The notes under the pieces were generated by a model. It searched no databases and was not told the DNA's origin. It saw only the letters and a program-made list of their open reading frames with translations. The position numbers were made by a program, and so were the translations under genes. From Scytalidium lignicola (lineage: Eukaryota > Ascomycota > Leotiomycetes), in the NCBI GenBank assembly GCA_002812745.2, contig NCSJ02000118.1:1-64000 (forward strand): a stretch of DNA of 64,000 bases, given 5' to 3'. Positions within the stretch are counted from its first letter, which is position 1. Every line of letters begins with the position of its first letter. Shown here one piece after another: positions 11,531-23,684 of the stretch.

Positions 11531-11980
11531 CTTGATGATGCTCTCCAGATACCGATGAAAAACAGTTTGCAGAAGAGTGGCAGGTCGGATGCGGTTGTAA
11601 GGGCAATGAATACACTACGTGTAACACTGCCAAGCCACACTAAATACACTAATCGTTTGTGTATTCATTTCCCCTTACCACCGTTCCATTAATGCTCTAC
11701 TGTGTAATAGTCGAGCTTTGCGTGTGTTGCACCATTAGTAATCAGCCGAGGCGCATATTTTGTGCCTGGTGTGCACGTGATCACGCGATCGGCCGTTTCC
11801 GTAACCGAAACCGAAAAAGGTAACTTATGCGTCTAAAGCAAGCACGTGGCAGATACAGAATATCCGCCTTCCGAGATTCTACGGTGTTGTTGAGTTGGCT
11901 CTGGGTCGAATTGTAGGGGCTAAGTTCGTGGGGCTTATATATCCCGGATAGGGCTTGTTATTATTGCAGATGAGAAGAGC
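11531..11980. promoter_or_regulatory. Bidirectional promoter with two CACGTG boxes
   Basis: Shared upstream region of the divergent FAD oxidoreductase and methyltransferase. Two perfect CACGTG E-boxes (11774-11779 and 11843-11848) lie in the middle; CACGTG is the classical site of bHLH regulators in fungi. A TATA-like TTATATAT near 11935 lies about 45 bases before the methyltransferase ATG. The regulator is not identifiable. Confidence 0.5.
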
Positions 11981-13079
11981 ATGGATTGGACGAATAAATA
12001 TGTTCTGGGTATTCTGACGGTCGGGTTAGTGATTCTTCTAACCAAGCGAGTAGTCGAGAATCACATGAATGGAAAGGTAAGCAGAAGAACCAAGAGGCCT
12101 CTATATAGATTCGACCACAGTATACTCAACATTCCATTGCCACCCCAATCGATGTGGATGAACATGGGGTTCTGGAAGGTGAGATACGATCAATTTGAAA
12201 TCGGATGCCTCATGCTGATGACAATAGGATACCGGGGACTTTCCAACAGCCTGTCGCGCTCTTCTCGAAGAAGTGTTAAAGTCTGCGCAAGTTTTTCAAG
12301 ACGAAGTTTCAAGTAGTACCGAGAATGTGGTCAATACACTGAGTATCATTGACCTAGGTTTTGGATGTGGAGACCAATGTCTATATATTAAAGATGTCTT
12401 GGATAATCAAAGACAGAGCAAAGGAGACAATCAGTGGAGGAGGCTTCTCAAAGCTTATGTTGGAATCACTCTGGAAAGCCCTCACTTCTGCATTGCTCGA
12501 GAGCGACTTGGTCTCAAGCAGTCAAATACCAACACAGGGTTCGAGATATATTGCGCTGATGCCGGAAGGCCTGAATCTTGGACTTTAGAAATAAGAAATG
12601 CCGTTTCTTTAGCTAGTCAGACTAATGATGAGAAGGGAGATCATGAGAACTGGCTACTCGGACTTGACACACTTATTCATTTTCAACCTTCCAGGTGGTC
12701 CGTAATCGAGTACGCGAACAGAAAATTGGGCGCCTCACTGATGGCGTATGATCTCTGCATTGCCGAGAATCTTTCGGTGTGGCAACGTATTATCCTCAGA
12801 TTGATGGCTTTCTTCGGTCAGAGTCCGTTCGCGAATTGGGTTACAATTCAAGAATATCGGGAACGACTTGTCGCGGCTGGCTACGCACGAGAGAGGATCG
12901 AGATCCGCGATATTTCAGAGCACGTATTCAGCCCATTAGCTGGATTCTTGAGGAAAAGGGAAGTTGAACTGGAACAATATGGCATGTCAATTGGACGCTT
13001 TCGGTATGCGGCAGCGATGTTCGCTTGGTGGGGCAGAACAGGCGTGGTCAGAGGCTGTATTATCGTCGCCAGGAAATAG
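11981..13079 (+). CDS. SAM-dependent methyltransferase, membrane-anchored
   Basis: Exons 11981-12178 and 12228-13079, intron 49 bases, 349 residues. Residues 6-22 are a hydrophobic anchor, so the enzyme probably sits on the ER face. Motif I for S-adenosylmethionine is IDLGFGCGDQ at about 107-116; a further motif LLGLDTLIHF follows near 218. The MWMNMGFWK-D-x-F-x-x-AC stretch before motif I is like fungal small-molecule or lipid methyltransferases. It shares a promoter with the FAD oxidoreductase. Substrate unknown; a lipid or isoprenoid is plausible because of the anchor and the membrane-protein neighbour. Confidence 0.8.
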
Positions 13080-13887
13080 TCCCAAGTGTTAAGCATTGCC
13101 CTAAGTATAGAATTTGAAATTTCCACACATTTCCTTGCGAAGTCTGGTAAAAATGAATGAAAGAGCAACCAATATATAATAATATCATAACCTACGATGC
13201 TCATGGCTGGATGATCCTCAAACAATGGTTCCTAGTGATCTATTACTCCTAAGCCCTGCAAGTAAACACTACGTGTTCTGGAGTATTAACCAAATCATAG
13301 TTGCCCATTTTTTAAAGCTAAGAATAAGTGAGTAAACTTTATTTGAAGGTATCTGGATTTGTGGCTTACTATCTATGGGTTTGGAAAGAGTCAGATGCTA
13401 ATTTCCTAGTTTGGGACAACTTCTTTCATATGTCCAGACTGGTGTCAGAAGGCAAGAGATGATCCTTTGCTGTAGAAAAGAAGGCTTAGGTCGGAGTATG
13501 CAACTAGAAATATCATAGGTCCAGATAATGATACTCCCCGCTATGATACTATTTCTTGTTGAAGTTTTGCAGTCAACAAAGTTTTGTTATAGATTTGCCT
13601 GGCCATCGTACCGCATATTGCAGTGAATAATTAGGAGCAAACTTGTGGTCTTCCTAAACAGGAAGGATTCTGATGGCGTCTACTTGCATGGAGTCCCCAC
13701 ATAGTCAATTAAAATTTACGCAATGTGTTTTCGAATGCCTATCACCATCGTGTATAACTGATCTTTACCTCTAATAGCCCCGCTGCACAACCAGAAAAAG
13801 TGTTCAGTTATAGCAAAGAGAACCACAGATTAATCAATAAATGAGTCCACACCCTACAAGAGAAGCTAGCTATATCCCTCGAGACCC
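13080..13887. other. Intergenic, nothing recognised
   Basis: Lies between the convergent 3' ends of the methyltransferase and the membrane-protein gene. A 40-codon open stretch near 13340-13462 on the plus strand has some aromatic, protein-like character but no start, no homology recognised and no extension. Confidence 0.4.
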
Positions 13888-14709
13888 TCAATGCGGCGGG
13901 CTAGCTATCTTGAAACAAGCAAAAATGGCAACAGCCAGTGACACAGCGCTCAGATATGCATCTGCATCAGTCCCGAAGTCGTTGTTGATCGATTCGCGTG
14001 GTATTAGATTGAATGTTGTTGCAATCGCCGACCATCCTGCGACCGCCGGAACAACCAGTGTATCGGCCATCCCAAAGCAATACTCGAATGGAAGGTTTGA
14101 AGTCGACGACAAGGCGAACGTCAGAGTGAGAGAGTACAACTCTAGAAGACGATGCCGGCGTCCAGACCCAAAACACGTCAATGTCAAAAGAACGAATCTA
14201 TAGATGGCGTGTGCAAATATCCAAGATTTGCTGACGGAAGTGAAAACGAACAAATTGTCGTGAAGAATGATTGTCTTCCATCCAGCGCGGTACCCTTGTT
14301 GGACGATCCAAATGAAGAGTGCAATGCAAGTCACCTTGCTACACATTCCCCGAAGCGTGCCGTCTGCGGGAGTCGCCACCATCATGCCAATGTTGCCATA
14401 CACCGCGAAATTAACGTAAGTCGTAAAGGCAGGTAGAAATCTGGTCTGAAAGGATCGCTTCGCAACAAGGAATGCCAGGACAGAGCCGAGACCGAGGGGA
14501 AGTTCACACATGATTTTGGTCATTTCGCCAATAGTAGACGTTTTGTCGAATATGACGATAATCGCGCTAACCCCAAGGACTATAAGCAAAAGCAGGCTCC
14601 GATTTCGAATAGCACACCCATAGGTGAGGATGAGAATGGTACTGAGCCATACGTTGAAAGGGATATCAACGTACGACTCAAGCGTAGTATATGGCGGCGA
14701 GAAAGCCAT
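13888..14709 (-). CDS. Multi-pass integral membrane protein, unknown
   Basis: Single-exon frame of 273 residues opened by an ATG at 14709. At least seven long hydrophobic stretches alternate with short polar loops, so it is a polytopic membrane protein. No signature of a known transporter or enzyme is recognised. It converges with the methyltransferase and may belong with the FAD oxidoreductase and methyltransferase as a third member of a small pathway, an inference from closeness alone. No lesion is seen. Confidence 0.65.
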   Translation of the reverse strand: MAFSPPYTTLESYVDIPFNVWLSTILILTYGCAIRNRSLLLLIVLGVSAIIVIFDKTSTIGEMTKIMCELPLGLGSVLAFLVAKRSFQTRFLPAFTTYVNFAVYGNIGMMVATPADGTLRGMCSKVTCIALFIWIVQQGYRAGWKTIILHDNLFVFTSVSKSWIFAHAIYRFVLLTLTCFGSGRRHRLLELYSLTLTFALSSTSNLPFEYCFGMADTLVVPAVAGWSAIATTFNLIPRESINNDFGTDADAYLSAVSLAVAIFACFKIASPPH

Positions 14710-15581
14710 GGCTGAAACCCAGAGATGAACCTCAGCCTGAACGACACTCCTTACAGTTATCGAACTCGAGATGAGCAGTCTTGAAGGGGGACGAAGTCTA
14801 TTTCGAATGCGCGACCCGAGCTGGACAAATTCGAAGCATCGATGTTGAATTTGTAAGATTCGCTAAAGTTGGAGGTGGATCCAGAATTGACTCCGAAAGA
14901 ATTCTTGGCTAACGTTTTCCAAATTTAGCTACGTGTAGCTGAAGGCGTAGCCAAAGAGGTGAGACTGGTCGCCCTCGATCTCACCTTCATCTCACCCTTA
15001 TGAGTCCGTGCTTATAAGCAGGACCTATTGATACGGGATAAAAGGAGTTCATTTACTAGGCTACTACTCGCTGAGGGGTGGGATTCATGAGCCATATTTA
15101 TTGGGAAGATTTGGATGAGGGACGAGGTTTGAGGGGGTCGTAAAAACAATAAATAGCGGAGGCGGGCTGTAACATAGACATATGTCAAGGTGATTAAGGC
15201 TACAGGCTAACTAATCCCCATCCATAGCTTAGCAAATTGATAATGATGGATTAACTTAGTTATTATAACTAGTTTTACCTTTGTACATATGGATGAAAAC
15301 GTTAAATACCCCACTTGCCAACCTACCGAAATAATGGGTCATTGCCGTACTTGGCAATGATAAAAACTCCAATTCTGAGTTTAAGGAGGACAATACCCCC
15401 AAATGCCCCACACTGGGGGCTTTCCCCGCATATCCCCATATTCACTTACGCTGCAATCAGTGGAGACTTAATGCATCCACTGGTAAGTTTATTTAGCAAT
15501 TCAAAATCAGAAAAATTGGATTCCGGCTGTGATCACCACCACATCTAACTTATATCTATTATTCAGTGAAAGTCTTTGATT
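14710..15581. other. Intergenic, upstream region of P450
   Basis: Shared upstream space of the membrane-protein gene and the P450. A short perfect hairpin, TCATTGCC then GGCAATGA, lies at about 15338-15359; its role is unknown. Nothing else recognised. Confidence 0.45.
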
Positions 15582-17327
15582 ATGGTTTCTTTAACGTCTT
15601 TATTACTAAGCTTCTCGACGCTTCAGATGTTGTCTTTTCTGCAAATCCTTGCCGGAGCTTCGGCATGTTTCTTTATCATATTCCTATGTTTTTACCTTTG
15701 GGTTACGCCAACGGTACTAAAAGATAAACGGCGTCGACATTTACCTCCGGGTCCTCGCGGGTTACCATTTATTGGTAGTCTCTTAGATTTCAACAATAGC
15801 GAGGCTGTTCGGGACAAGGCTGTCGAGTGGAAGAATAAATATGGAGACGTCTTCTACACCAAGATTGGCGTAAGTTGTGCGGGAATTATCCTCTAAGGAT
15901 GTTCTAACAATCAGTAGGGGGCTGATTATGTCTGGCTATCCTCACCAACGGCAGTAAGAGAGCTCATGGATAAACGAAGCGCTATCTACTCCTCTCGCCC
16001 TCCCATGCCCTTGGCACAAGATGTTGCATCAGCTGGACGACGACAACTGTGGATGGCGTACGGACCACGTTACCGCGTGGTTCGCAAAATTGCCCATTCT
16101 CTTCTTAATGTCAATATTTCTACGAGTTATCAACCAGTCCAAGACTTGGAATCCAAGCAGCTGATGTTCGATTTACTCAATGATCCGGGGCATTTTTATG
16201 ATCATAATCGCCGTTATTCCGCAAGTGTGATAATCACCGTCACTTACGGAAAACGTGTCCCTAATTGGGATGACCCGTTAGTGAAGAAGATCTATGCTGT
16301 TTTGGCCAACTTTCAACAGTACTCGGATCCTGCTCGGTTCTTGGTTAACAGCTTCCCGTCAATCCAGTATCTGCCTCAGTTCTTCTTCGGTAACTGGCGA
16401 ACTCTAGGTCAGAAGTGGTTTGAGCATGACTCGGCTGTGTACCTCGAGAGCTGGAGAGACCTGCAGAAGCGAGTTAATGAAGGAAAGTGTGAGCCATGCT
16501 TTGCAAAAGATTTCTATTTGAGCGATCCACAGAAACTTGGACTGGATGAGTTGCAAGCTGCGTATCAAACTGGTGGGCTTGTGGAAGCTGGATCCGAAAC
16601 CACGTCAGCATTTCTTAATACGTTTATACTTTTTGCAACTCTGGATCACAGTATAGTGGAGAGGGCCCAGGATGAGTTGGATCGGGTTGTAGGGTCGGAT
16701 AGGTTGCCATCATGGGAAGATGAGAAAGATTTGCCTTACATACGCAGTATTATTAAAGAATGCTTGCGTATGCGTCCACCAAATAAGCTAGGAATTACTC
16801 ATGCCACTACTAAAGACGACTGGTATGAAGGGCTGTTCATCCCAAAGGACGCACAAGTTGTGTTAAACTGGTGGTAAGTGGCGTTTTGTAATCAATAGGG
16901 TCAAAACACCTATTAACTCTACACTAGGGCAATTAACTTTGATCCAGAGAAGTATAAGGACCCATATAAGTTTAGTCCAGAGCGCTATCTCTCCTATGAG
17001 TTCCCAGCAGCCTCATATGTTAATATAGCGGATCCCAACCAGCGAGACCATTTTTCATACGGCGCAGGCCGGCGTATCTGCCCGGGTCTCCACGTTGCCG
17101 AGAAGTCGCTCTTCCTTAACATTTCGCGTTTATTATGGGGATTTGACATAAGAAAGAAGAAGCTAGATGGAGAGATAGTCGAGCCAGATACCGAAATGAT
17201 TCCAGGGTGGTTAAGTGTTCCAAAGCCATTTGAAAGCGATATCTTTGTGAGAAGTGAAAAGCACAGGAAAGTTATCACTACTGTGTGGGAAGAGGCACAA
17301 GCGGGGTTGAATACTTATGGAGAGTAA
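15582..17327 (+). CDS. Cytochrome P450
   Basis: Exons 15582-15869, 15918-16873, 16928-17327; 547 residues, intact. The start is the ATG at 15582; the frame is open a little further upstream, but without another ATG. Domains: hydrophobic N-terminal ER anchor, proline hinge LPPGPRGLPFIG, I-helix AGSETTS, K-helix E377-x-x-R380 (ECLR), heme loop FSYGAGRRICPG at about 457-468 with heme-ligand Cys466. The sequence type resembles fungal O-methylsterigmatocystin-oxidoreductase-like P450s, which hydroxylate or desaturate secondary metabolites. It reads away from the FAD/methyltransferase trio and could act on the same product, but this is only positional evidence. Confidence 0.92.
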
Positions 17328-18138
17328 AAGTTAGGCAATAATGTGTTATATTAGAAATGAGCAAGGATCTCTGTTTATTCAACTTCCAAAAGTAGTAATA
17401 ATTATTATTTCCAGCCATCTACACTCGCAGGCAAAGGCTCAAGAGGGTACAAATAGTTGGCTGGTCAATACAAGTGGGTATCATATTGGAGTCCTTTGGC
17501 GTGGACAGGGAGAATCAGAGAGATAGGATGTTTTCCTAGGAAACTGAACACAATTGGCCTAGGTTACTATCTGCTTTTGATCAGCGTCTAGGATTCGATG
17601 TTCGGATTGTTTACTTTAGGAAAGTGCAATACGTACAGTTTTAAACACGATTATGAGATAATCTAAAATGGTGGTTGCAAATCATATTCTCGGAAGCTTT
17701 TGACCGATCCCCAAAATAAACCTCTAATACGCAGAACCTATAGTAGTAGTTTGCCACTAGATGTTATGATAAAGGATTTATCAAAACTTCTACTGTAAAA
17801 TATTTGTCGACATAAGTTTAAATTCAAAAATTATAAATCCACTGATTTATACATATCAATTCTAGCCTAAAGAGCATGCATGCTGTTCTAAATTCATCGT
17901 TGATATATTATCCTATATTTCACAGCTTCAATGACGTCATCCAAAGAAGTTTAAACGTCATGTGACTTCTCGCTTAGCGTTGTAAAATCTTCAGCTGCCA
18001 CTAAAAAAGGAGCGTCTCTAATCATTCTCAATTCTGCAGTAATAATTGGCTGTTCTTTATCCACTGCAAAGTTTTGCTGATAACAGATTGGAAAAGGGCG
18101 TCGCCAAGAAATCCGCCCTCTTATTGCATGCTTGTTTT
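17328..18138. other. Intergenic before carbonic anhydrase
   Basis: No gene seen. AT-rich in the middle, with a perfect bZIP site at 17932-17939 and the leader of the carbonic anhydrase transcript at the right end. The frame of the carbonic anhydrase stays open back to about 18046 but without an ATG. Confidence 0.45.
17932..17939. promoter_or_regulatory. CRE-like TGACGTCA upstream of carbonic anhydrase
   Basis: Perfect 8 bp palindrome TGACGTCA, 200 bases before the carbonic anhydrase ATG, with a half-site AACGTCATGTGAC about 15 bases downstream. This is the binding site of ATF/CREB-type bZIP stress regulators. The same palindrome occurs before the SDR gene at 25551. Confidence 0.4.
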
Positions 18139-18982
18139 ATGACTCGACAAAGAATCTGGAATTATTTGAAAAGGCATAGTGCAACCATCAGCATGGCTTC
18201 TCACCACGCGCACCATACGCATCAGAGCATGGGGATCTATCTTCAGCAAAACCAAGAGCGTATTTTTGCGAATAACAAGAGCTGGGTCGCTACAAAGCTA
18301 AATGAAGACTCTCAGTTCTTTGAGAAGCTTTCCTCTGGCCAGCATCCCGATTATCTGTAAGGATCTATTCTCATCCATATCTAATATCTCACTCATGAGA
18401 AATAAATGGAATGTCGCCTAACCACTCTAAAGGTATATTGGATGCAGTGATAGCCGTGTTCCCGCCAATGAAATCATGGGCCTCGATGCTGGTGAGGTGT
18501 TTGTGCATCGAAATATTGCCAACGTCGTTCCAAACACTGACCTTAACGTCATGTCGGTGATTGAATATGCTGTAGTGCATTTAAAGGTTAAGCATATCAT
18601 CGTGTGTGGCCACTACAACTGCGGAGGTGTCCAGGCTGCATTGTCACATGCAGACATGGGTCTCCTCAATCCTTGGCTACGAAACATCCGCGATGTATAT
18701 CGTTTGTATGAAACAGAACTTGATGCAATCGAAGATGATGCTGAGAAGTATAATCGTCTCATCGAACTTAATGTTCTTGAACAGTGCCGAAATGTTATCA
18801 AGACTGCAGCTGTACAGCAGAGCTTTCAAACCAACGGATTCCCTATCGTTCATGGATGGGTCTTTGATCTAAAGGACGGATTATTAAAAGATTTGAAACT
18901 GGATTTTGCAACGACCTTGAATAGCATCAAGAAGATCTATGATTTGGAGGCTGGCCCGTCCCGCAGTTCAGGCACAGTTTAG
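18139..18982 (+). CDS. Beta-carbonic anhydrase, probably mitochondrial
   Basis: Exons 18139-18356 and 18433-18982, 255 residues. It converts CO2 and water to bicarbonate and a proton. Zinc ligands are Cys77 (in GCSDSRVP), His133 and Cys136 (in CGHYNCGG); the Asp79-Arg81 dyad that activates the water is present. The first 18 residues, MTRQRIWNYLKRHSATIS, are basic and hydroxylated without acids, as in a mitochondrial presequence; a second ATG at residue 19 would give a cytosolic form, so dual localisation is possible. Length fits fungal plant-type beta carbonic anhydrases. No lesion. Confidence 0.93.
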
Positions 18983-21317
18983 AGGGGTTGTTTGCACGGT
19001 TCTGTTTGGCTAGTTCTCTCCAAATGAATTAGAGTTCAATAGAAACGAGTAATGAATTGGTTATAGAATTATATAAAATTGGAATAACCTTATCGCCCCC
19101 CTTATCCCATGCTTTCTGTTATTGTTTAGCCTCTTCTGAATCATGAACTCACTCTAGGCTTGATCTAGGTTTATCTCCGTTAGCTTCATAACACATTTTT
19201 TCGCATGAAAGACGGGCTGTCTGATTAAAGATAAGGAAAACTTTGGAGGCTGAGAGTGATGATCAGCGGGTAGTGACTTTATGAGTCTTGTAGTGAAAAC
19301 CATTGATTGCTTGTAAGATCAAAGGAAGTCCTTCTATCCATGTTTTTAAATAACGTCCTCCTTAGTAACAACCACAGTGCCACGGAATATTTAGGGCAGA
19401 CATATATCCACATGAAATCGCCGGTATCGGTCCCAACCTCGAGTATTTCATCGCATATTTAAGTATTTACAACAAAAATAATTCGTACAGCATGCCTAAT
19501 GTTATCATAAATTACAGCTACATTAGTTAAAGGTTAGTTAGAAGCTTATTAGGTATCTGCCTGTAAGTATGTTAATTATAATGGTTAGAAGCACTTATAA
19601 TCACAAGGTATTTACAGCTTTAATACAGCTAAAGTTCCAGGGTATTTAATATTTTAGCAAGTGAAAGTAGTCTGTGCAATAACAGATACCGGCGATTTCA
19701 AGTGGATTTATGTCTGCCCAATATTTACATCCCAATGACTCTAGACTGATTAAGAAGTTCATGCAGGAAACATTACAAATCTACAAATAATATAAGAAAT
19801 ATGATTGAGGCACTCTTGCAAACTGGATATAATTTGTCAGATAAAATATCACGGTGATCAGAGGGGCTTAATATCCTTCACTCCAGGATATTTCAGATCA
19901 CCAGTGAGGATTTGCAGCTGGGTGATTTAAGCTTATTCTGGTATTCTGATATAGTAATATTGGACGACCAGATTTATTAGTATGGATCCAGTGGTCAAAG
20001 TGATACAAGATAGGAGATTAAACAATATTCTCGGCAATGGGCACTCTTCTGTGCAAGTAAACTAACTGCATTTACTATTTACCTTCTTGAAAAGCTCTGG
20101 CTCCATTCACTCTCAGAAGTTGGGACTTAGCAGTAATATCGGCCGCTGATTCTTAATTTTGCCTCATATACACGGCTTTCTAACCATGCTAATGTTTAAC
20201 ATAAAGGATTACCCTTGGTGCCTTGGTTAGAGACTAATCTCAAGTATCTACTGACATTGAACTATTTGAAACTATTGAAAAGCCTACAAAAGCCAATAGA
20301 TAGCTATCCGCATATGCATAGGATTGTACAGTATCAGTGAGGTGAGGGGTAAAGAACGAATATGCAATAGTTAGTAATCGCCAAGGGAGTGGATACAACC
20401 TCAAGTGCACGGAAGGAGCGGCGATATGTCACAACAGGCATACCAAGACGCTAGACATGCACTTACTATATGCCACATTGAGCAGAGTCAATGTTACAGT
20501 TCAGTCATTATAGCAAATCACAACAGTTATAGTGATTTCGAGGACTGGCATGTACTTCCTGCCATAGTCATACAGTATGCGAGGTTGCTTGTTTCTCTCG
20601 GGCAATCTAGAATCGCCGATATATATACTCTGCCATTTTCCAGCTGTTAGTGTGTGGCTAGCGTAGACCTTCTCCGCAGATTCCATACCTTAATTAACTT
20701 GGTCATTATTCTCCTTGCCGCCCAGCTTAAGAAAGAGCTCTAACAAGGTTGCCCTGCACCCCACCTTTGACTTTCTGCAGGTGTCAACCAAAATCCGCAG
20801 AGCCAAGCATCACATCAATGCGATAAGGCACCGTGTATTTTGCTAATTTCGTCATTTCATAATGCACACCACGTGTGATAAGGTATGGTATCAAACAGTT
20901 CCTTGTTCTTATCTTCCAGATGTGGCAGGTACATTGCTCCTACTCTTTCGTTCCTGTTTCCGCTCTTCCGTCTCTCTACATCCTTATCTGGGGCTTCATT
21001 AGTTGCATATTTACCTCCGACTTATACATGATCGGCCAAATTAGATTTGCTGGCAATTCAGCAATGAGGATACCATGCAAGAACGGCAAATATCCTGTCT
21101 AGAAGCACCGCGAGAAAAAAAAAAGATGTTGCTAAGAGCTGTGTCAATTGGAAGTCTCCAATGGTGCGATAAACCCTTTCTCGAGGTTCCCCTGCTTGAC
21201 CCTGGGTATAAATACTGGGTACAGCTCCCTCACTCCAGGGATCTTTCTCCTTCAAACTAAGATCGTAAAAGTTTTATCTCGAGTATAGTCATTTGTTAAT
21301 CAATTCGGTCGCCAACC
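18983..21317. other. Intergenic with an inverted-repeat element
   Basis: 2.3 kb with no recognisable gene. It contains the inverted-repeat element at 19386-19725. Near the right end GTATAAATAC (about 21207-21216) is a probable TATA box for the amidase at 21318. Confidence 0.45.
19386..19725. mobile_element. MITE-like element with ~45 bp inverted arms
   Basis: The left arm (19386-19431) contains GGGCAGACATATATCCAC and GAAATCGCCGGTATC; the right arm (about 19682-19725) is its reverse complement with only a few substitutions and one small gap. The arms enclose about 250 bases of AT-rich sequence without a coding frame. Arms of this length round a non-coding core are typical of a miniature inverted-repeat transposable element. 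A clear target duplication was not seen. Confidence 0.6.
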
Positions 21318-23106
21318 ATGAGGTTTACTGGGGCTAGATTCTTGGCTATTACTGCCTTTGTTGGCACCACACTCGCAGTCACCTGTAGTAAGCTTCACCA
21401 GAATAATTAACAAGCTGCCTACTAATGCATGAAAATAGAGAGGGTTGATATACCAGACCTCTTTACCGCGACCATCGACGATGTCCAAGACGGCCTTACT
21501 TGTGGTAACTTTACCTCGGTGCAACTAACAAAGGCTTACCTTGCCCGCATCTCAGAGGTCAACGACATTTTACATGCTGTCATCGAAACCAACCCCGACG
21601 TCCTGGATATTGCAGCTCAGCTCGATGTATTACGGGCTGGAGGAACCGTTTTAGGTCCTTTACATGGTGTGCCTATTCTTATTAAAGACAATATTGCGAC
21701 AAATGATAAAATGAATAATACTGCTGGGTCTTTCTCTCTGCTTGGCGCGAAAGTACCAACCGACTCAACGATTGCCGCGAATCTGCGCAAGGCTGGTGCT
21801 ATCATCTTGGGTAAGTCCAATTTGTCCCAGTGGGCAAATTATAGATCTTCAAATAGTACCAACGGGTGGACAGCAAGAGGTGGTCAAACCACTGGCGCAT
21901 ATTACTTTAACCAAGATCCCTCTGGAAGTTCGTCTGGGTCCGGCGTTGGATCTAGTATAGGCCTTGCTATGGCTGCTCTTGGATCCGAGACTTCTGGTTC
22001 TATTATCAGTCCTTCTTCAAGGAACAATTTGGTAGGCATCAAGCCTACTGTTGGCTTAACCAGCCGTTACTTGGTGATTCCAATTTCGAGTACTCAAGAT
22101 ACCGTTGGTGTAAGTGAACGACATGTTTAATTTGGTGGAAATTTTGTGCTAATCCTGATTCTAGCCAATGGCAAGAACCGTTCGTGACGCAGCCTACCTC
22201 CTCTCCGCAATTGCTGGTAAAGATGCCAACGACAACTATACTCTTGTCTCCCCCTTTAAGCCTGGTTACAAATTTGAGTCCTCTTGCAAGCACAATGCTC
22301 TCAAGGGGATGCGCATTGGCATCCCCCGCAATGGATTCAGTTCCTCCGCCACTAACGGGCCTGAAATTGATGCTTTCAATGCTAGCATCGAAATATTCAT
22401 TGCTGAAGGAGCTACTATTGTAGACAATGCAAACTTCCCTAACCTTACGGAGTACAGGACTGCAAACAGCGGTATTGTTCTAGGTACGGAGTTTGAGTAT
22501 GGTGTAGCCGCATATTTCGATGGCCTGACCTATAACCCAAATGATATTCACAGCCTGCAAGACCTAATTGACTTCACCGAGACTTTCCCCGCAGAGGATT
22601 ACCCAGATCGTAACGTTAATACGTGGGTTACTGCGATTAACAACAATCTGACTCTTGATAACCCTGCATTTCAACAGGCAAGAGCCAATGATTTGATTGC
22701 TGGGAGCACAGCTACAATCTTGGGTGCATTGGAGATGTATAATCTCGACGCTCTTATTATGCCAAGTAGCTCCTCTCCAGGGGTTGCCGCGATTGCCGGA
22801 TATCCGATTGTTACTGTAATTCTCCAAATCTCGTTCCCATTTTCTACAAAGGCTATAGTAACTAACGTAGATCTATAGGTTCCACTAGGCTTTTACCCTG
22901 GTTCGACAACGCCAGTCATCAACAGCCGCCACACACTCGCGACTCTTGGCCCACATTTCCCATTTGGAATCAGCTTCTTGGGTAGGAAGTTCAGCGAACC
23001 GACTCTTATCCAGGCGGCATATGGGTTCGAGCAGGCTACACAGGTGAGGGACACAGTTCTTCCATACATTATGCCGAACTTCCAGTTGGCAGATTTTATT
23101 GAGTAA
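21318..23106 (+). CDS. Secreted amidase-signature hydrolase
   Basis: Exons 21318-21387, 21439-22109, 22165-22815, 22879-23106; 539 residues, frame kept at every join. The N-terminus MRFTGARFLAITAFVGTTLA is a signal peptide. The amidase-signature triad is visible: Lys106 in HGVPILIKDN, the cis-serine in the PSGSSSGSG loop (about 187-188) and the nucleophile Ser211 in GSETSGSI. The family cleaves carboxamide bonds; a secreted fungal member would act on extracellular amides. The substrate cannot be inferred. A single alternative acceptor at intron 1 could remove two residues. No lesion. Confidence 0.92.
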
Positions 23107-23684
23107 TAGGATGGAAGATGGACAAATGTGACAGTAAAGGGTATAACGAAGACGGATTAGAAGAATTATATTAATATAAAAGAAGGTAGATGTGTATGAG
23201 AAGCTTGATTATCTAAAATAACAGTTACAACCAAGTAGTACTGTTTAAATCAAAACCTGTACATGTTTTGTAGACTTCAAGGGGCTATAACGACTTTGGA
23301 CTCTATATAATGCTCCAAAAACAGGTAGCCCTACAATTTGTTGCTGTTAAATGGATTGTGCTTAATATGGTTCGGCTGTATGGGGCCGTTTGGAGATAAC
23401 TAACTGGCAGGCAATCGTCCTTTCAAACTTGGTTTTAGCGGACCTGTAGCCATCTATATATATGTATTTTACTTACCTAATTAAGTAGTTCAATTTAGTC
23501 ACATATTAGTTACCAACTACGATCAGTGTTAATATCTTCTGTAAGAGATTCAATATAATCCAGATCCACTAAAAAGTTAACTTGCTTGATTAATTCATGA
23601 ATTTACATTTGATTATTCGAATTTCGTAGAAATTGATTAGCAGAAGGTTGAAAATAATTATCACTCACCTAGAAGCTTTGAGAT

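Noticed and set aside
15338..15359. Hairpin TCATTGCC/GGCAATGA as a terminator or ncRNA
   Set aside because: Eight-base stem only, no conserved context, and such hairpins arise by chance in a 64 kb window.
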